64,000 nt of DNA from Mycobacterium sp. 3519A. GTDB taxonomy: Bacteria; Actinomycetota; Actinomycetes; Mycobacteriales; Mycobacteriaceae. The DNA lies in NCBI RefSeq assembly GCF_900240945.1, contig NZ_OESG01000013.1, forward strand, positions 806,001 through 870,000, given 5' to 3'. Numbering within the stretch: the stretch's first letter is position 1; the number at the start of each line of letters is the position of its first letter. Shown here in pieces: positions 1-8,630 of this stretch. The notes under the pieces were generated by a model. The model had not been told where the DNA came from and ran no database searches. It was given only the letters and a program-made list of their open reading frames with translations. A program made the position numbers and the translations under genes.

Positions 1-174
1 GTGGTGGTATGTGACCAGCCGGCCAAGCAACTGGTCGAACAAGCCAAGACCGCCCAACTGGTGGTCGTCGGCAGCCACGGCAGGGGCGGTTTCGCAGGCA
101 TGCTGTTGGGCTCGGTCAGCACGGCCGTCGTGCACGCCGTCAAAACGGCGACGATCGTGGCCCGCCAGGGGTAG
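1..174 (+). CDS. Universal stress protein, C-terminal fragment (cut by window start)
   Basis: The open frame runs from the first base to a TAG, giving 57 residues. It contains the nucleotide-binding signature of the Usp family: GSHGRGG, a short spacer, then GSVS, which matches the G-2X-G-9X-G(S/T) ATP-binding motif. The last strand ends in TATIVARQG, as in many mycobacterial Usp proteins. The 5' end lies outside the window, so length and domain number (one or two Usp domains) are unknown. It ends six bases before the LexA box of the next gene. Function is inferred from the family: ATP-binding stress or dormancy-associated protein. Confidence 0.85.
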   Translation: MVVCDQPAKQLVEQAKTAQLVVVGSHGRGGFAGMLLGSVSTAVVHAVKTATIVARQG

Positions 175-179
175 CAGTA

Positions 180-195
180 TCGAACATCCGTTCGA
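180..195 (+). promoter_or_regulatory. LexA (SOS) box upstream of dnaE2
   Basis: A perfect 16-bp palindrome, TCGAAC-ATCC-GTTCGA, matches the mycobacterial SOS box TCGAAC(N4)GTTCGA in both half-sites. It lies 12 bp before the GTG start of dnaE2, so bound LexA would block the promoter or the 5' end of the transcript. This agrees with the known DNA-damage induction of dnaE2 in mycobacteria. Confidence 0.95.
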
Positions 196-207
196 TATCG
201 TGGTGCG

Positions 208-3200
208 GTGAGCTGGTTCACCGGGCCGCCGAGCTGGACGGAAATGCAGCGGGTGCTCAACAGCAAGCCCCGCCGCGCCGGCTGGCCCATCGACCAGCCG
301 AACGGTGACGGCGGCGACAGCCCGGCCTGGTCGAGCAAGCGGGGCGAATACCAGCCGCTCGATGTGGAGCGGCCCAGGTCGTCGGTGCCGTACGCCGAAT
401 TGCACGCGCACTCGGCGTACAGCTTTCTCGACGGCGCCAGCACACCGGAGGAACTCGTCGAGGAGGCCGCCCGCCTCGATCTGCGCGCCATCGCACTGAC
501 CGACCACGACGGGCTCTACGGGGTGGTGCGGTTCGCGGAAGCCGCCAAGGAACTGGACATGCAGACGGTGTTCGGCGCCGAGCTGTCCCTCGGCGGCGGC
601 GACCGCACCGAGGACCCCGACCCGCCGGGACCGCACCTGCTGGTGTTGGCCCGTGGGCCGGAGGGCTACCGGCGGCTGTCGCGGGAACTCGCCAAGGCGC
701 ACCTGGCTGGCGGGGAGAAGGGCAAGCTGCGCTACGACTACGACGCGCTGACCGAGGCGGCCGGCGGGCATTGGCACATCCTGACTGGGTGTCGCAAAGG
801 CCATGTCCGCCAGGCACTTTCCTCAGGCGGCCCCGAAGCCGCAGGCAGAGCGCTCGCCGACCTGGTGGACCGGTTCGGGCGGAGCAGGGTCAGCATCGAA
901 CTGACCCATCACGGCCATCCCCTCGACGACGAGCGCAACGCCGCGCTTGCCGAACTCGCGCCGCGATTCGGTGTCGGCGTGGTGGCCGCCACCGCAGCCC
1001 ACTTCGCCGCGCCGTCGCGGGGCAGGCTGGCCATGGCGATGGGCGCCATCCGGGCCCGCAATTCGATCGACGAAGCGGCCGGTTACCTTGCCCCGCTTGG
1101 CGGTTCGCACCTGCGGTCGGGGGAGGAGATGGCGCGGCTGTTCGCAGGTACTCCCGAGGTGGTGACGGCGGCGGCCGAACTCGGTGAGCAGTGCGCGTTC
1201 GGGCTGGCGCTGATCGCCCCACAACTGCCGCCGTTCGACGTTCCCGACGGCCACACCGAGGACAGCTGGCTGAGGCACCTGGTCATGCAGGGCGCGCGGG
1301 ACCGGTACGGCCCGCCGGAGCGGGCGCCGCGGGCCTACGCCCAGATCGAGCATGAGCTGAAAACCATTGAACAGCTGACGTTTCCGGGCTACTTCCTGGT
1401 GGTGCACGACATCACCCGGTTCTGCAAGGAGAACGGTATCCTCGCCCAGGGCCGTGGCTCGGCGGCCAACTCGGCGGTCTGCTACGCGCTCGGGGTCACC
1501 AACGTCGACCCGGTCGCCAACGAGTTGCTCTTCGAACGGTTCCTGTCCCCGGCGCGCGACGGGCCACCCGACATCGACATCGACATCGAATCCGACCTGC
1601 GCGAGCAGGCGATTCAGTACGTCTACGACCGCTACGGCCGTGACTACGCCGCGCAGGTCGCCAACGTCATCACCTACCGCGGTCGCAGCGCGGTGCGTGA
1701 CATGGCCCGCGCGCTCGGCTTCTCGCAGGGGCAGCAGGATGCGTGGAGCAAGCAGATCGGCCAGTGGGGAAATCTGGCCGAAGCGCCCCACGTCGAGGAC
1801 ATCCCGCAACCCGTGATCGACCTGGCCATGCAGATCTCCAACCTGCCCCGGCACATGGGCATCCATTCCGGCGGCATGGTCATCTGCGACCGGCCGATCG
1901 CCGACGTGTGCCCGGTGGAGTGGGCCAGGATGGCGAACCGCAGTGTCCTGCAATGGGATAAAGACGACTGCGCGGCAATCGGTTTGGTGAAGTTCGACAT
2001 GCTGGGCCTCGGCATGCTCTCGGCGCTGCACTACTGCATCGACCTGGTGGCCGAGCACAAGGGCATCGAGGTCGACCTGGCGAAGCTGGACCTGTCCGAG
2101 CCCGCGGTGTACGAGATGCTGCAGAAGGCCGACTCCGTCGGCGTGTTTCAAGTGGAGTCGCGTGCGCAGATGGCCACCCTGCCCCGGCTCAAACCGCGGG
2201 TGTTCTACGACCTGGTGGTCGAGGTCGCGCTGATCCGTCCTGGGCCGATCCAGGGCGGGTCGGTGCACCCCTACATCAAGCGGCGCAACGGCGTCGAGCC
2301 CGTCACCTACGACCACCCGTCGATGGAGCCTGCGCTGCGGAAGACGTTGGGGGTGCCGCTGTTTCAGGAGCAGCTCATGCAACTGGCGGTCGACTGCGCA
2401 GGCTTCTCCGCCGCCGAGGCCGACCAGTTGCGTCGGGCGATGGGGTCCAAGCGCTCCACCGAGCGGATGCGACGGCTGCGCGGCCGGTTCTACGACGGCA
2501 TGCGCGAACGGCACGGTATCACCGGCGAGGTGGCCGACCGGATCTACGAGAAGCTGGAAGCGTTCGCCAATTTCGGTTTCCCAGAGAGTCATTCGCTGAG
2601 CTTCGCCTCGCTGGTGTTCTACTCGTCGTGGTTCAAGCTGCACCACCCCGCGGCGTTCTGCGCGGCGCTGCTGCGGGCGCAGCCGATGGGCTTCTACTCA
2701 CCGCAGTCGCTGGTGGCCGACGCTCGCAGACACGGGGTGAGCGTGCACGGTCCCGACGTGAACGCCAGCCTGGCGTACGCCACGCTGGAGAACGCGGGTA
2801 CGGAGGTGCGGCTGGGTTTGGGGGCGGTCCGTCACATCGGTGACGAGTTGGCCGAGCAGATCGTCGAGGAGCGAAAGGCCAATGGGCCGTTCGCTTCTCT
2901 TCTCGACTTGACGGGTCGCGTGCAGCTGTCGGTCCCGCAGACCGAGGCGCTGGCCACCGCAGGAGCGCTGGCCTGCTTCGGGATCACCCGTCGCGAGGGG
3001 CTGTGGGCGGCCGGTGCGGCCGCCAGGGAGCGCCCCGACCGGCTGCCGGGGGTGGGGTCGGCGACGGGGGCTCCCGCCTTGCCCGGCATGACCGACCTGG
3101 AGTTGGCCGCAGCCGATGTGTGGGCCACCGGCATCTCACCGGACAGCTATCCGACCCAGTTCCTGCGGGAAGACCTCGAGGCCATCGGCGTGGTACCCGC

Positions 3201-3501
3201 CGATCAACTGCTGTCGGTGCCCGACGGAACGCGGGTGCTGGTAGCGGGTGCGGTGACGCACCGGCAGCGGCCCGCCACCGCGCAGGGCGTCACGTTCATC
3301 AACCTCGAAGACGAGACCGGGATGGTCAACGTGTTGTGCGCACCGGGGGTGTGGGCCCGGCATCGCAAGCTCGCGCAGACGGCGTCGGCGCTGCTGATCC
3401 GCGGGCAGGTGCAGAACGCCACCGGTGCGGTGACGGTCGTCGCCGACCGAATGGGCAAGCTCACCTTGAAGGTCAGCTCGAAAAGTCGTGACTTCCGCTA
3501 G
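208..3501 (+). CDS. dnaE2: Error-prone DNA polymerase DnaE2 (C-family alpha subunit)
   Basis: This 1097-residue protein is the damage-inducible translesion polymerase that acts with ImuA'/ImuB in the mycobacterial mutasome. The N-terminus (SWFTGPPSW, then RVLNSKPRRAGW) matches known DnaE2 starts and supports the GTG start. A PHP domain begins near residue 65 (ELHAHSAYS, LTDHDGLYG). The polymerase active site has the PDIDIDIE aspartates near residue 453, followed by thumb, helix-hairpin-helix and a C-terminal OB-fold. Length fits the family (about 1080 residues). A perfect SOS box sits immediately upstream. The gene is alone here: imuA' and imuB are not in the window. Its stop overlaps the stop of the convergent glycoside hydrolase gene by 3 bases. 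Confidence 0.97.
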   Translation: MSWFTGPPSWTEMQRVLNSKPRRAGWPIDQPNGDGGDSPAWSSKRGEYQPLDVERPRSSVPYAELHAHSAYSFLDGASTPEELVEEAARLDLRAIALTDHDGLYGVVRFAEAAKELDMQTVFGAELSLGGGDRTEDPDPPGPHLLVLARGPEGYRRLSRELAKAHLAGGEKGKLRYDYDALTEAAGGHWHILTGCRKGHVRQALSSGGPEAAGRALADLVDRFGRSRVSIELTHHGHPLDDERNAALAELAPRFGVGVVAATAAHFAAPSRGRLAMAMGAIRARNSIDEAAGYLAPLGGSHLRSGEEMARLFAGTPEVVTAAAELGEQCAFGLALIAPQLPPFDVPDGHTEDSWLRHLVMQGARDRYGPPERAPRAYAQIEHELKTIEQLTFPGYFLVVHDITRFCKENGILAQGRGSAANSAVCYALGVTNVDPVANELLFERFLSPARDGPPDIDIDIESDLREQAIQYVYDRYGRDYAAQVANVITYRGRSAVRDMARALGFSQGQQDAWSKQIGQWGNLAEAPHVEDIPQPVIDLAMQISNLPRHMGIHSGGMVICDRPIADVCPVEWARMANRSVLQWDKDDCAAIGLVKFDMLGLGMLSALHYCIDLVAEHKGIEVDLAKLDLSEPAVYEMLQKADSVGVFQVESRAQMATLPRLKPRVFYDLVVEVALIRPGPIQGGSVHPYIKRRNGVEPVTYDHPSMEPALRKTLGVPLFQEQLMQLAVDCAGFSAAEADQLRRAMGSKRSTERMRRLRGRFYDGMRERHGITGEVADRIYEKLEAFANFGFPESHSLSFASLVFYSSWFKLHHPAAFCAALLRAQPMGFYSPQSLVADARRHGVSVHGPDVNASLAYATLENAGTEVRLGLGAVRHIGDELAEQIVEERKANGPFASLLDLTGRVQLSVPQTEALATAGALACFGITRREGLWAAGAAARERPDRLPGVGSATGAPALPGMTDLELAAADVWATGISPDSYPTQFLREDLEAIGVVPADQLLSVPDGTRVLVAGAVTHRQRPATAQGVTFINLEDETGMVNVLCAPGVWARHRKLAQTASALLIRGQVQNATGAVTVVADRMGKLTLKVSSKSRDFR

Positions 3502-5387
3502 CTTTCGTCGCTCGCGTCGGATTCGCTCGACGACTCGCTGTCGTCAGTGGTATCGGTCGTCGGGGTGCTCGCCTTCTCGTCATCGCTGGTGGTCTTGCCC
3601 GGTTTCACAGCGCGGTCAGAGCCGAGCTTCGTCGGCCTGGCCACGAGTCCGGTGCGGACCGGTTCGCGTGATTCCACCTTGGCGACATCGCCGAGATCGT
3701 CACTGCCGGTGTCCGTCGAGGCGGTTGTCGAGTCTGTGTTGACTGACTTGACGTCGTCCGTGTCGACCGTCTTCGACTCCGGCGCAGCGGTCTGCTCGGC
3801 AGCCGCGACCTTCTTCTCGTCGTCGGCGGCGGCAACCGGGGTGTCAGGCGAAGTGTCAGGTGACGTGCCGGGCGAAGGGTCCGGCGACGAACGATCCTGC
3901 GCGATCGCCCTACTCTGCGCCGACGTCACGGCCAAACTCGTTGCGCCGGCGACCTCGTCCTGCAACGCTGCGGGCACTGTCCGCAGCGCGGCGCCGCCAG
4001 GGTTGAAGATCCTGGCCACCGCCTGGGCGATCGCATTGACGAAACCGGTGACCGAACCGACCAGGCCCTGAACCGTTGCTTGGACCTGGTGGAACAACGC
4101 CGCCAGCGCCTGCGTCAGTTGCTGAACAAGGTTCGGCGGGCTCGCCGGACCAGGCGGATCGGTCGGGTCGGTCGGATCGGCCGGATGGGCGTCGATGAAG
4201 TCCTTGATGACCTGGGCGGCCGCCTTCATCACCCAATCATTCAGATCTGCAGCGTATTTGAAGACACCCAGCGATCCCTGCTCGGTCAGCTCAGCGCCGA
4301 GGCGATCGCGAAGGGAGTAGATGAACGCCGGACCGGTGAAGGACATGCTCGACCACTTGTCGAGGAAGTCTGCGATGAACGCCGCCTGCGTCGCTTCGGT
4401 GACCGCGTTGGGGCCGCCGGTGGGCAGACCGAATTCGCTCGCCCAGATGCGCAGCGCCTGATCCTGGTTGGCGATCATCAGCTGTCTGATCTCGAGCAAC
4501 TGGTTCAGCGGGGAGAACTTGTTCCACGGCTTGAAGATCGAATATGTGCCGTCGGAGAACTTGGTCTTGAAGTTGTACGGGTGATACGACAGCGCGTCGA
4601 AGTAGCCCTTCGCGCCGTTTGCGTACATCTTGCGGACGAAATCGACGGTGTCATACGTGATCCCGGCAAAGCCGGCCACCGAGCCAAGCACGCCGCCGAC
4701 CACCAACGCGTTGGGATCGGCGCCGTCGTTGGGATCGTTGGGATCACCCTTGATCGCGGTGTAGACGGCCTTCAACACGTTCGTGTAGGCGACGGGATCG
4801 GGGGTGGGCAGCCAGGACTTGATGTAGTTCGGTTCGTTCCACACCTCGTAGGCGGCGACTTTTCCGGCATACCGTGCCGCGGCCAGCCCCGCGAAGGCCG
4901 CGAACTTGGTGGGGTCGGGCGCCACCCCAGGGCAACCGATGCAGCCGGTACCGTTCTGTCCGCCCCAATACGGCGTCGCGCTCAGCACGCCCAGCACCGC
5001 CATATTGCGGTTGACCGCCTGCTGCACAATGAAATCCACCTTGGACCAGTCCGGCGGAGCCAGCACCTCCAACGGGCTGCCCGGCGGTACCTTCTGGATA
5101 TCGCCCCAGGGAATCAACACACGGATGGTGTTGACCCCCAACGCCTGCATGTCGTTCAACGAATCGATGATCTCGGCGTTCGATCTGCCATACAGATCAG
5201 AGTCGGCAACGCCGACGGTCGTCGACGATTGGTCGATCGACACCACGGGCATGACGTCAAGCGCGACCGGCGCCGGCTTCGGGTTGAGCAGGTACGTCAT
5301 CGCCGCGCACATCGCGGCGAGCGGGATCACGGCGATCACGGCTGCGATCGCGTAGCGCCGGATTGTGTGACGTGTGCTAAGCCTCAT
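3498..5387 (-). CDS. Secreted or membrane-anchored glycoside hydrolase-like protein (clan GH-A fold)
   Basis: This is a 629-residue protein. The ATG at 5387 is chosen because a GGGGAG ribosome site precedes it and a signal or anchor sequence follows at once (IAAVIAVIPLAAMCAAMTYLL, about residues 13-33). The body resembles cellulase/GH39-like TIM barrels. It has NTIRVLIPWGDI, then YEVWNEPN with the putative acid/base Glu near residue 185, and WASEFG with the putative nucleophile Glu near residue 318. After about residue 410 come a Pro/Asp linker, a hydrophobic helical segment (LAALFHQVQATVQGLVGSV) and a long Ser/Thr/Asp-rich tail to the end. The substrate is unknown; a cell-wall or host glycan is a guess. 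It is convergent with dnaE2. Confidence 0.82.
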   Translation of the reverse strand: MRLSTRHTIRRYAIAAVIAVIPLAAMCAAMTYLLNPKPAPVALDVMPVVSIDQSSTTVGVADSDLYGRSNAEIIDSLNDMQALGVNTIRVLIPWGDIQKVPPGSPLEVLAPPDWSKVDFIVQQAVNRNMAVLGVLSATPYWGGQNGTGCIGCPGVAPDPTKFAAFAGLAAARYAGKVAAYEVWNEPNYIKSWLPTPDPVAYTNVLKAVYTAIKGDPNDPNDGADPNALVVGGVLGSVAGFAGITYDTVDFVRKMYANGAKGYFDALSYHPYNFKTKFSDGTYSIFKPWNKFSPLNQLLEIRQLMIANQDQALRIWASEFGLPTGGPNAVTEATQAAFIADFLDKWSSMSFTGPAFIYSLRDRLGAELTEQGSLGVFKYAADLNDWVMKAAAQVIKDFIDAHPADPTDPTDPPGPASPPNLVQQLTQALAALFHQVQATVQGLVGSVTGFVNAIAQAVARIFNPGGAALRTVPAALQDEVAGATSLAVTSAQSRAIAQDRSSPDPSPGTSPDTSPDTPVAAADDEKKVAAAEQTAAPESKTVDTDDVKSVNTDSTTASTDTGSDDLGDVAKVESREPVRTGLVARPTKLGSDRAVKPGKTTSDDEKASTPTTDTTDDSESSSESDASDES

Positions 5388-5879
5388 ATCGGCTCCCCTC
5401 ATCCCGTTCGGTGAGCGATCACCATCTGGTGAGAGAAAATTAACGCATGCGATAGTTGATTTTGCCGGATTTCGGATATTGCTGTTTCGTCGGCTAATTC
5501 CAGCAGTGGCACAGAACGAAGCGGTAGCGCGACAATAGCCGTTCAAAACAAGATCAAATTCGACATGGAAAAGTAAATTCAGCAATACCTCGAACAATGT
5601 TGTCAACTATTAACCAATCCGGCCACACCGTGCTCGACGTTCGTCTGAAATGCCAGCTACAGCACATAGCGGACTTGACAGACGGGCTATCAAACCTTCA
5701 CCAAGATGCTGCCTTCAGTGCACTGCAGCGCATACAGCAACTTAGGCGGCTGGAAATTGTCGGCGGCTCGTCCGAAAAACGTCATGGCCCCGCACCCGGC
5801 GGGTTCATGGATGGCGCATGATCCGACGACGACAGGTTTGCCGGAGAGGGTCGCTACCTGTGGCGGTAGTCTCGGCGAA
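5388..5879. other. Intergenic region between divergent genes, AT-rich relative to the genome
   Basis: These 492 bases hold no convincing gene. The part from about 5435 to 5680 is visibly richer in A and T than the surroundings, as expected of promoter and 5' UTR DNA for the leftward hydrolase gene. Close to the rightward gene a TAGTCT box (5867-5872) stands 7 bases before the ATG at 5880, the arrangement of a leaderless mycobacterial transcript. Short frames here lack codon bias and ribosome sites. No clear large inverted repeat was seen. Confidence 0.6.
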
Positions 5880-6521
5880 ATGACCTTGAACTTGTCCGTC
5901 GATGAAGTCCTGACCACCACGCGCTCGGTGCGCAAGCGGCTCGATCTCGAGAAGCCGGTGCCCCACGAGGTGCTGATGGAGTGTCTGGACCTGGCGCTGC
6001 AGGCGCCGACGGGCTCCAATCATCAAGGCTGGCAATGGATGTTCGTCGACGACCGGGCGAAGATTACTGCGCTGGCCGAGATCTACCGGACCAACGCGAC
6101 CCCGTACCTCGACCTGCCCAAGCCCGAGTACGGCGACGTCCGTGATGAGCAGCGGCCACGCGTGTACGAGTCCGCGAAGTACCTCAACGAACACCTCCAC
6201 GAGGTGCCCGTCATGTTGATCCCATGCCTGGAGGGCCGACCCGACGGCGCACCGGCGGGCATGTCCGCGTCGTTCTGGGGCTCGCTGCTGCCCGCGGTGT
6301 GGAGCTTCATGTTGGCGTTGCGCTCCCGCGGTCTCGGCTCGGCGTGGACGACGCTGCATCTGCTCGGCGACGGCGAGAAGCAAGCCGCCGAGATCCTCGG
6401 CATCCCGCATGACAAGTACAGCCAGGCAGGCCTGTTCCCGATCGCCTACACCAAGGGCACCGACTTCAAGAAGGCCAAGCGGCTACCGGCGGAGCAGGTC
6501 AGTCACTGGAACAACTGGTGA
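5880..6521 (+). CDS. Nitroreductase family flavoprotein (Rv3368c-like)
   Basis: A 213-residue protein of the FMN-dependent nitroreductase fold. The start MTLNLSVDEVLTTTRSVRKRLD and the motif LALQAPTGSNHQGW (FMN phosphate and ribityl binding) match, from memory, M. tuberculosis Rv3368c almost residue for residue. The later segment RSRGLGSAWTTLHLL is the usual dimer and FMN-binding helix, and the C-terminus is LPAEQVSHWNNW. Family members reduce nitroaromatics or quinone-like compounds with NAD(P)H; the natural substrate is unknown. The start follows a TAGTCT box by 7 bases, so the mRNA is probably leaderless. The 3' end overlaps the convergent NTF2-like gene by 23 bases. Confidence 0.93.
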   Translation: MTLNLSVDEVLTTTRSVRKRLDLEKPVPHEVLMECLDLALQAPTGSNHQGWQWMFVDDRAKITALAEIYRTNATPYLDLPKPEYGDVRDEQRPRVYESAKYLNEHLHEVPVMLIPCLEGRPDGAPAGMSASFWGSLLPAVWSFMLALRSRGLGSAWTTLHLLGDGEKQAAEILGIPHDKYSQAGLFPIAYTKGTDFKKAKRLPAEQVSHWNNW

Positions 6522-6900
6522 CCGCCGGCGCCAGTAGCGCCCTGTCGAAATAGACGTCGTTACGGCTCAGCCGGTCACCGTCGACGACGGCCAGATCCAT
6601 CCCGTCGACCTCCACCTCGGTGTCGCCGTGCTGCTGCCGCAGCGTGGCAGTCCACAGCACCGCGGCGCCGTCGACGTCCCGCAGCGGATACGCCTCGCGC
6701 AACTTCCAATGCATCTGCCAGCGGTCGAAAAGCCTTGTCAGGTAACGGCGCAAAGCATCCGAGCCGGTGACGGTGCCATGTGTGTTCGGGTCGCGATAGC
6801 GAACGTCCGGCGTGTAGCAGCCGATGACCTCTTCGACGTCCTGCGAGTTCCAGGCGTCGAGCATGCCCTGGGCGACCTCGATCGCGCGCTCGTGATTCAT
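6499..6900 (-). CDS. NTF2/SnoaL-like domain protein
   Basis: A 133-residue single-domain protein with the SnoaL-like pattern: an N-terminal helix (AQGMLDAWNSQDVEEVIGCYTPDVRY), then the cone-shaped sheet (HGTVTGSDALRRYLTRLF, WTATLRQQHGDTEVEVDGMDL). Such proteins are small-molecule isomerases, hydrolases or binding proteins. No catalytic set can be assigned. The gene diverges from a TetR regulator across a 51-bp gap that holds two dyad operators (6910-6947), so it is probably controlled by that regulator. Its 3' end overlaps the nitroreductase gene by 23 bases. Confidence 0.85.
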   Translation of the reverse strand: MNHERAIEVAQGMLDAWNSQDVEEVIGCYTPDVRYRDPNTHGTVTGSDALRRYLTRLFDRWQMHWKLREAYPLRDVDGAAVLWTATLRQQHGDTEVEVDGMDLAVVDGDRLSRNDVYFDRALLAPAVTSCSSD

Positions 6901-6909
6901 CAGGACCTC

Positions 6910-6947
6910 CTAGAGTGGCACTCCAATGTGCTAGAGCGCTACTCTAG
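6910..6947. promoter_or_regulatory. Tandem dyad operators in a divergent TetR promoter
   Basis: Two related 17-bp dyads start 21 bp apart, on the same helix face. The proximal one (6931-6947) reads CTAGAG-CGCTA-CTCTAG and is embedded in a perfect 9-bp inverted repeat GTGCTAGAG/CTCTAGCAC at 6928-6950. The distal one (6910-6926) reads CTAGAGTGGCACTCCAA and has a GAGTG-G-CACTC core. They match at 12 of 17 positions. They fill the space between the NTF2-like start and the TetR GTG, so autoregulation of both genes is the likely role. Confidence 0.75.
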
Positions 6948-6951
6948 CACC

Positions 6952-7548
6952 GTGCCTCCCATCGACACCCGCGCGGCGATACTGAGTGCGGCCCTCGAGC
7001 GCTTCCTTGCCCAAGGCGTCGCGGCTACCACCCTGAAGCAGATCCAGCGCGACGCTCAGGTCAGCAATGGCAGCTTGTTCCACCATTTCGCCGCCAAGGA
7101 GGCGCTGGCAGGGGCGGTGTACGCGGATTGCGTCGGGCGCTATCAGCGCGCATTCGTCGATGAACTCGGCCAACACGAAGACGCCGAGGATGCGGTGCGG
7201 GCGATCGTCCGGATGCACCTGCGCTGGTGCGTGAAGCACCCGGACATGGCACGGTTTCTCGTCACGATGGTCGAACCGGCAGTCCAGACGGCTGCCGAGC
7301 CTGAGCTACATCAGCTGAACAAAGGCTTCGAGGCGGCGGTTCGTGCGTGGTGGAAACCCTTGGCGCACTACGGGATACTGCGGCCGCTCACACCTGCCCA
7401 GAGCAATGCGCTGTGGCTGGGCCCCGCCCAGGAACTCGTTCGTGCGTGGCTTCTCGGTGTCGCTGCAGACCCGCCCGCCGATGCCGACGGAGACGTGCTT
7501 GCCGACGCCGCGTGGCGCTGCCTGCGAGCGGATCCACCGAAGCGTTAG
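6952..7548 (+). CDS. TetR/AcrR family transcriptional regulator
   Basis: A 198-residue regulator. The GTG at 6952 is chosen because the protein then begins PPIDTRAAILSAALERF, the first helix of a TetR DNA-binding domain. The helix-turn-helix is TTLKQIQRDAQVSNGSLFHHF at about residues 26-46. The C-terminal ligand domain is unassigned. The start is 2 bases after a large palindrome, so the regulator should repress itself and the divergent NTF2-like gene. The longer upstream reading frame would run through the operators and the neighbouring gene and is not credible. It overlaps the convergent trmL gene by 4 bases. Confidence 0.9.
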   Translation: MPPIDTRAAILSAALERFLAQGVAATTLKQIQRDAQVSNGSLFHHFAAKEALAGAVYADCVGRYQRAFVDELGQHEDAEDAVRAIVRMHLRWCVKHPDMARFLVTMVEPAVQTAAEPELHQLNKGFEAAVRAWWKPLAHYGILRPLTPAQSNALWLGPAQELVRAWLLGVAADPPADADGDVLADAAWRCLRADPPKR

Positions 7549-8009
7549 ACCGCGCCGCGGAAACCGTGCTGCCGCCACGCCTCGTAGACGGCGACGGCCG
7601 CGGCGTTCGACAGGTTCAGTGAACGCCTGCCCGCCAGCATCGGGATCCGCACCTGCCCGCTGATGTGCGGGTCGGTCAGCGTCGCAGCATCGAGGCCCGT
7701 CGGTTCCGGGCCGAACATCAACGTGTCGCCCGGCCGATAACCGACGTCGGCGAACGACGCCTCGGCATGTGCGGTGAACGCGTAGACCGTCGTCGGCGCC
7801 AGCGCCTCCCACGCCGACGGCAGATCGCGGTGCACGGTCACCGACGCCAGATCGTGGTAGTCCAGGCCCGCGCGACGCAGTTTGGGTTCGGACAGGTCGA
7901 ACCCCAGCGGCTGGACCAGGTGCAGTTCACATCCCGTCGCCGCCACCATCCGGATCGCGTTGCCGGTGTTGGGCGCGATGCGCGGCGAAAAGAACAGCAC
8001 CTTGAACAC
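7545..8009 (-). CDS. trmL: tRNA (cytidine(34)-2'-O)-methyltransferase, SPOUT family
   Basis: A 154-residue SpoU/SPOUT methyltransferase, the same length as Rv3366. TrmL methylates the 2'-O of the wobble nucleotide of tRNA-Leu isoacceptors using SAM, as a knotted dimer. Visible motifs are SPRIAPNTGNAIR (motif 1), LMFGPEPTGL (motif 2) and the knot with SLNLSNAAAVAVYEAWRQ (motif 3). The GTG at 8009 (GTG TTC AAG GTG) gives the family length; upstream codons in frame have no good start. It diverges from a methyltransferase gene with only 15 bp between starts, so the two promoters must overlap. Confidence 0.93.
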   Translation of the reverse strand: MFKVLFFSPRIAPNTGNAIRMVAATGCELHLVQPLGFDLSEPKLRRAGLDYHDLASVTVHRDLPSAWEALAPTTVYAFTAHAEASFADVGYRPGDTLMFGPEPTGLDAATLTDPHISGQVRIPMLAGRRSLNLSNAAAVAVYEAWRQHGFRGAV

Positions 8010-8024
8010 GGCGATAATGCTTAC

Positions 8025-8630
8025 ATGGTCGAGCGGAGCATCTGGATGCAGAAGGTTGCTGCCAACCCCGGACATTCGAACTGGTACATCGAGCGCTTCC
8101 GGGCCATGGCGCGCGCCGGGGAGGACCTTGCAGGCGAGGCTCGATTCGTCGACGCGATGGCGCCGCGGAAAGCGCACATCCTCGATGCCGGCTGCGGCCC
8201 AGGCCGGCTGGGCGGGGTGCTGGCCAAGGCTGGGCACCGGGTGATCGGCGTCGACGTCGACCCGGCGTTGATCGAGGCCGCCGAGCAGGATCATCCCGGC
8301 CCGCGGTGGCTCGTCGGCGACCTCGCCGAACTCGACTTGCCCGCTCGCGGCATACGCGAACCGTTCGACGTCATCGTCTCCGCGGGCAACGTGATGGCGT
8401 TCCTCGCCCCGAGCACCCGGGTGCAGGTGCTCGGCCGACTGCGCGCGCACCTCGCCTCCGACGGCCGCGCGGTGATCGGATTCGGGGCCGGCCGTGATTA
8501 TGAGTTTGGCCAGTTTTTCGACGACGCGGCGCAGGCCGGATTCGCGACGGATCTGTTGCTTTCCACCTGGGATCTGCGGCCGTTTCGCGACGACTCCGAC
8601 TTCCTTGTCGCGGTCCTTCGGGGCGCCTAA
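8025..8630 (+). CDS. Class I SAM-dependent methyltransferase
   Basis: A 201-residue Rossmann-fold methyltransferase. Motif I is ILDAGCGPGRLGG at about residue 50. Motif II is GVDVDPALIEAA, the post-II acidic segment is LVGDLAELDLP, and motif IV is FDVIVSAGNVMAF. The C-terminal half has the usual sheet ending DFLVAVLRGA. The substrate is unknown; it could be a small molecule or a protein. The ATG at 8025 is the first start after the divergent trmL GTG. No operon partner lies downstream, since a 218-bp regulatory gap precedes the conservon. Confidence 0.88.
   Translation: MVERSIWMQKVAANPGHSNWYIERFRAMARAGEDLAGEARFVDAMAPRKAHILDAGCGPGRLGGVLAKAGHRVIGVDVDPALIEAAEQDHPGPRWLVGDLAELDLPARGIREPFDVIVSAGNVMAFLAPSTRVQVLGRLRAHLASDGRAVIGFGAGRDYEFGQFFDDAAQAGFATDLLLSTWDLRPFRDDSDFLVAVLRGA

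Noticed and set aside
823..2646. A 607-codon open frame on the minus strand inside dnaE2
   Set aside because: It lies antisense to a gene with clear polymerase motifs. Its composition is that of a high-GC shadow frame, and it has no recognisable domain.
4080..5414. A 444-codon plus-strand frame opposite the glycoside hydrolase gene
   Set aside because: The minus-strand gene has a signal peptide and catalytic motifs, while this frame is rich in Arg, Gly and His without domain structure.
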